DNA from: Bradyrhizobium elkanii USDA 76
GTDB lineage: Bacteria > Pseudomonadota > Alphaproteobacteria > Rhizobiales > Xanthobacteraceae
Direction: 5' to 3'
Length of the DNA stretch: 64,000 nt
NCBI RefSeq assembly: GCF_023278185.1
Contig: NZ_CP066356.1
Location: 7,308,001 to 7,372,000, forward strand
Shown here: piece by piece, positions 62,748 to 64,000 of the stretch
Position numbering within the stretch: position 1 is the stretch's first letter
How the letters are laid out: every line of letters starts with the position of its first letter
The notes under the pieces: model-generated
Told to the model about the DNA's origin: nothing
The model's input: the letters and a program-made list of their open reading frames with translations, nothing else
Database searches by the model: none
Program-made: the position numbers and the translations under genes

Positions 62748-63295
62748 ATGCTTTATGCCTGGGTCGGCGACCAGAAACGCGCACCCATCACGAAGGGAGA
62801 GCGCACGACGTGCCGCGACCGCGGCGGTCTGCTCACCGCCGTCATGCCGGTCGAGAACACCCCCACTGGCGGCACAAGGCGGGCGACTGTGACCCCTGGA
62901 GTGAGCCGGAAGGACTTTGGCATCTCGGCTGGAAAGAACTTTTCGATATATCGTGTCGCGAGATCGCTTTGCGCGATGCGATGACCGGAGAGCTTCATCG
63001 CGCCGACGTACTAGTCGGTAGCGGCACCACTATGGCCGCTATTCTGGAACTGCAGCACACCTCGATCAGCGAGGACGAACGCAACGCACGCGAGGCCTTT
63101 TATCGACGAGGGCATCGGATGTTCTGGCTGGTCTACGTCCACAACGAAAGCTCGTTCCTGGGACCTATCGGACACGCCAGCGCGCCGCCCCACTGGAGCT
63201 TCGGCCAGCTTGCAAGCCAGGTTAGCACGCCGGCCGCTTACCTGCGGCAGCTTCCTGCGCAGCACGCGCAGGCATCAACCTGCAATATGGCCTGA
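62748..63295 (+). pseudogene. CoiA-like (competence protein CoiA-family) gene with a frameshift
   Basis: From ATG 62748, preceded by GGGGAGCG, the frame reads MLYAWVGDQKRAPITKGERT to GGLLTAVMPVENTP. The next frame continues HWRHKAGDCDPWSEPEGLWH, HRADVLVGSGTTMAAILELQ, HTSISEDERNAREAFYRRGH and MFWLVYVHN. Adding one C to the C5 run near 62861 joins them into 182 residues with the CoiA nuclease-like HxxxxD and E-x-Q motifs (ADVL, ELQHTSIS). One zinc-ribbon Cys is changed (CRDRGG). CoiA-family proteins are linked to transformation or phage contexts. Confidence 0.65.
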
Positions 63296-63637
63296 CGACC
63301 AATCGCCGAGCAGATCAAAAACGCTCTCGAGCGCCCCGTAAGAATAAGATACTCTGAACGACAGCGCTGCCAAGTGAGCTCGTTCGATCGAAACAATACG
63401 CTTTCGAGAGGAAGTATGAAAGACGGCGGCGGCGGGGCAGTTTCTTCAGCAAACGAGCCGTAGCAGCCGCTGCATCCGGCTCAGTCTTACCCGCATGGGG
63501 TTCGACCAAATGTCAGGCCCCCGTATTCCGCGCGGGTGGACATCATGCGACAACGTTGAGAGAGCTATGGCTTGCTGAATTGCGATAGACTGCACGGACC
63601 GCTGGAATGCCCCCTGTCTGCTTCGGAAGGTGCGCAT
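63296..63637. other. Intergenic region before the oxygenase gene
   Basis: About 340 bases without a supportable gene; minus-strand frames here are antisense shadows. It should hold the promoter of the MpaB-like gene, not located. Confidence 0.35.
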
Positions 63638-64000
63638 TTGGTCTCCGAAAGCGACCTTGAGCTCGCTCTTGATTTCGTCCGGGCTCGGGCCGCCGGACCG
63701 GTCGAGGGCATTTTTGGTCCAGGGTCGATGACCTGGCGGATCGACCGAGAAGCCATCACCTTTTTGGGCGCCGGTCGTGCCTTGCTGCTTCAGCTGGCGC
63801 ATCCCTGGGTCGCCGCCGCCGTGGCCGAGCACTCGCGAACCTTCGCGGATCCGATCGGTCGCTTCCATCGAACCTTTGACGTAGTGTTTACGATGGTATT
63901 CGGCTCGCTCGATGCGGCCCTTACCGCAGCCCGGCACCTGCACCACCGCCATACCATGATCGTCGGCCGCCTGCCCGAAGCAATCGGTCCGTTCGAGAGC
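63638..64000 (+). CDS. MpaB/DUF2236-family oxygenase, truncated by the window end
   Basis: The first 121 residues are present. Recognisable DUF2236 blocks: GIFGPGSMTWRIDREAITFL, GAGRALLLQLAHPWVAAAVA with the conserved His, and FHRTFDVVFTMVFGSLDAAL. MpaB-type enzymes are heme-binding oxygenases. The start is taken as TTG 63638, which has GGAAGG seven bases before it; TTG 63572 is an alternative. The frame is open to base 64000. Confidence 0.8.
   Translation, partial: MVSESDLELALDFVRARAAGPVEGIFGPGSMTWRIDREAITFLGAGRALLLQLAHPWVAAAVAEHSRTFADPIGRFHRTFDVVFTMVFGSLDAALTAARHLHHRHTMIVGRLPEAIGPFES

Noticed and set aside
1..64000. tRNA genes or attachment sites at island borders
   Set aside because: I looked for tRNA-like sequence and flanking short direct repeats and saw none I could defend by eye.

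Overview
The window looks like accessory DNA from a Bradyrhizobium-type alphaproteobacterium. The reasons are high GC, several small hypothetical proteins I recognise from that group, a hairpin-rich intergenic repeat (40831-40935) of a type common in those genomes, IS21 and IS3 remnants, and a vitamin-gene patch (bioD, pabB, pabA) of the kind carried on rhizobial symbiosis islands. The genus is inferred from sequence memory, not from a database search. I saw no rRNA, tRNA, CRISPR array or core housekeeping block.

Layout. At 1-8.9 kb are a trypsin-like protease cut by the left edge, a secreted endonuclease/exonuclease/phosphatase-family protein, a membrane pentapeptide-repeat protein and small hypotheticals, three of them enclosed by an 18-bp inverted repeat. 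At 9.1-21.1 kb, all on the minus strand, is one long probable operon: sigma-70-like factor, HTH-like protein, an ImmA/IrrE-peptidase + UvrD-helicase + Fe-S-nuclease fusion, a ubiquitin-like protein, an E2-like protein, a JAB/JAMM peptidase, an E1-like ThiF-fold protein, and an SbcD/SbcC-like pair. At 21.2-23.3 kb is a gene-poor stretch with broken genes. At 23.4-33.5 kb, plus strand, is a four-gene overlapping operon: ClpA/B-like AAA+ ATPase, NrdG-like radical-SAM protein, a 2089-residue zinc-ribbon/pseudokinase/SF1 helicase/nuclease, and a coiled-coil protein. I could not match this set to a named system, and with the ubiquitin-like operon it is the best candidate here for undescribed biology. 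At 33.5-47.1 kb are IS debris, a lipoprotein, a TIR protein, small secreted proteins, bioD, a Dabb protein, pabB-pabA, two diverged copies of a roughly 690-bp repeat, and decayed ku-region genes. At 47.4-55.6 kb is a complete type II Wadjet system (jetABCD), trailed by a broken nuclease gene. At 56.7-61.4 kb are a frameshifted Gp49/HigB-like toxin with intact HTH antitoxin, a DUF2130 nuclease-like protein and an AbiEi/AbiEii pair with clear operator palindromes. At 61.5-63.3 kb is a gene graveyard (kinase, RHS tail, CoiA-like). At the right edge an MpaB/DUF2236 oxygenase begins.

How the parts fit. Most intact genes belong to systems known or suspected to act against phage or plasmids, so this is best read as a defence island. 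The minus-strand operon looks like a ubiquitin-like conjugation pathway combined with DNA-end processing (SbcCD, helicase-nuclease) and probably its own transcription circuit (sigma factor, HTH protein, ImmA-type protease).

Caution. At least six genes carry single-base frameshifts. In five of them, one base gained or lost in a short homopolymer run restores a full-length product, so some 'pseudogenes' may be sequencing artefacts. The 33.5-34.0 kb gene, the IstB copies, the kinase, the RHS tail and the nuclease after jetD look truly decayed.
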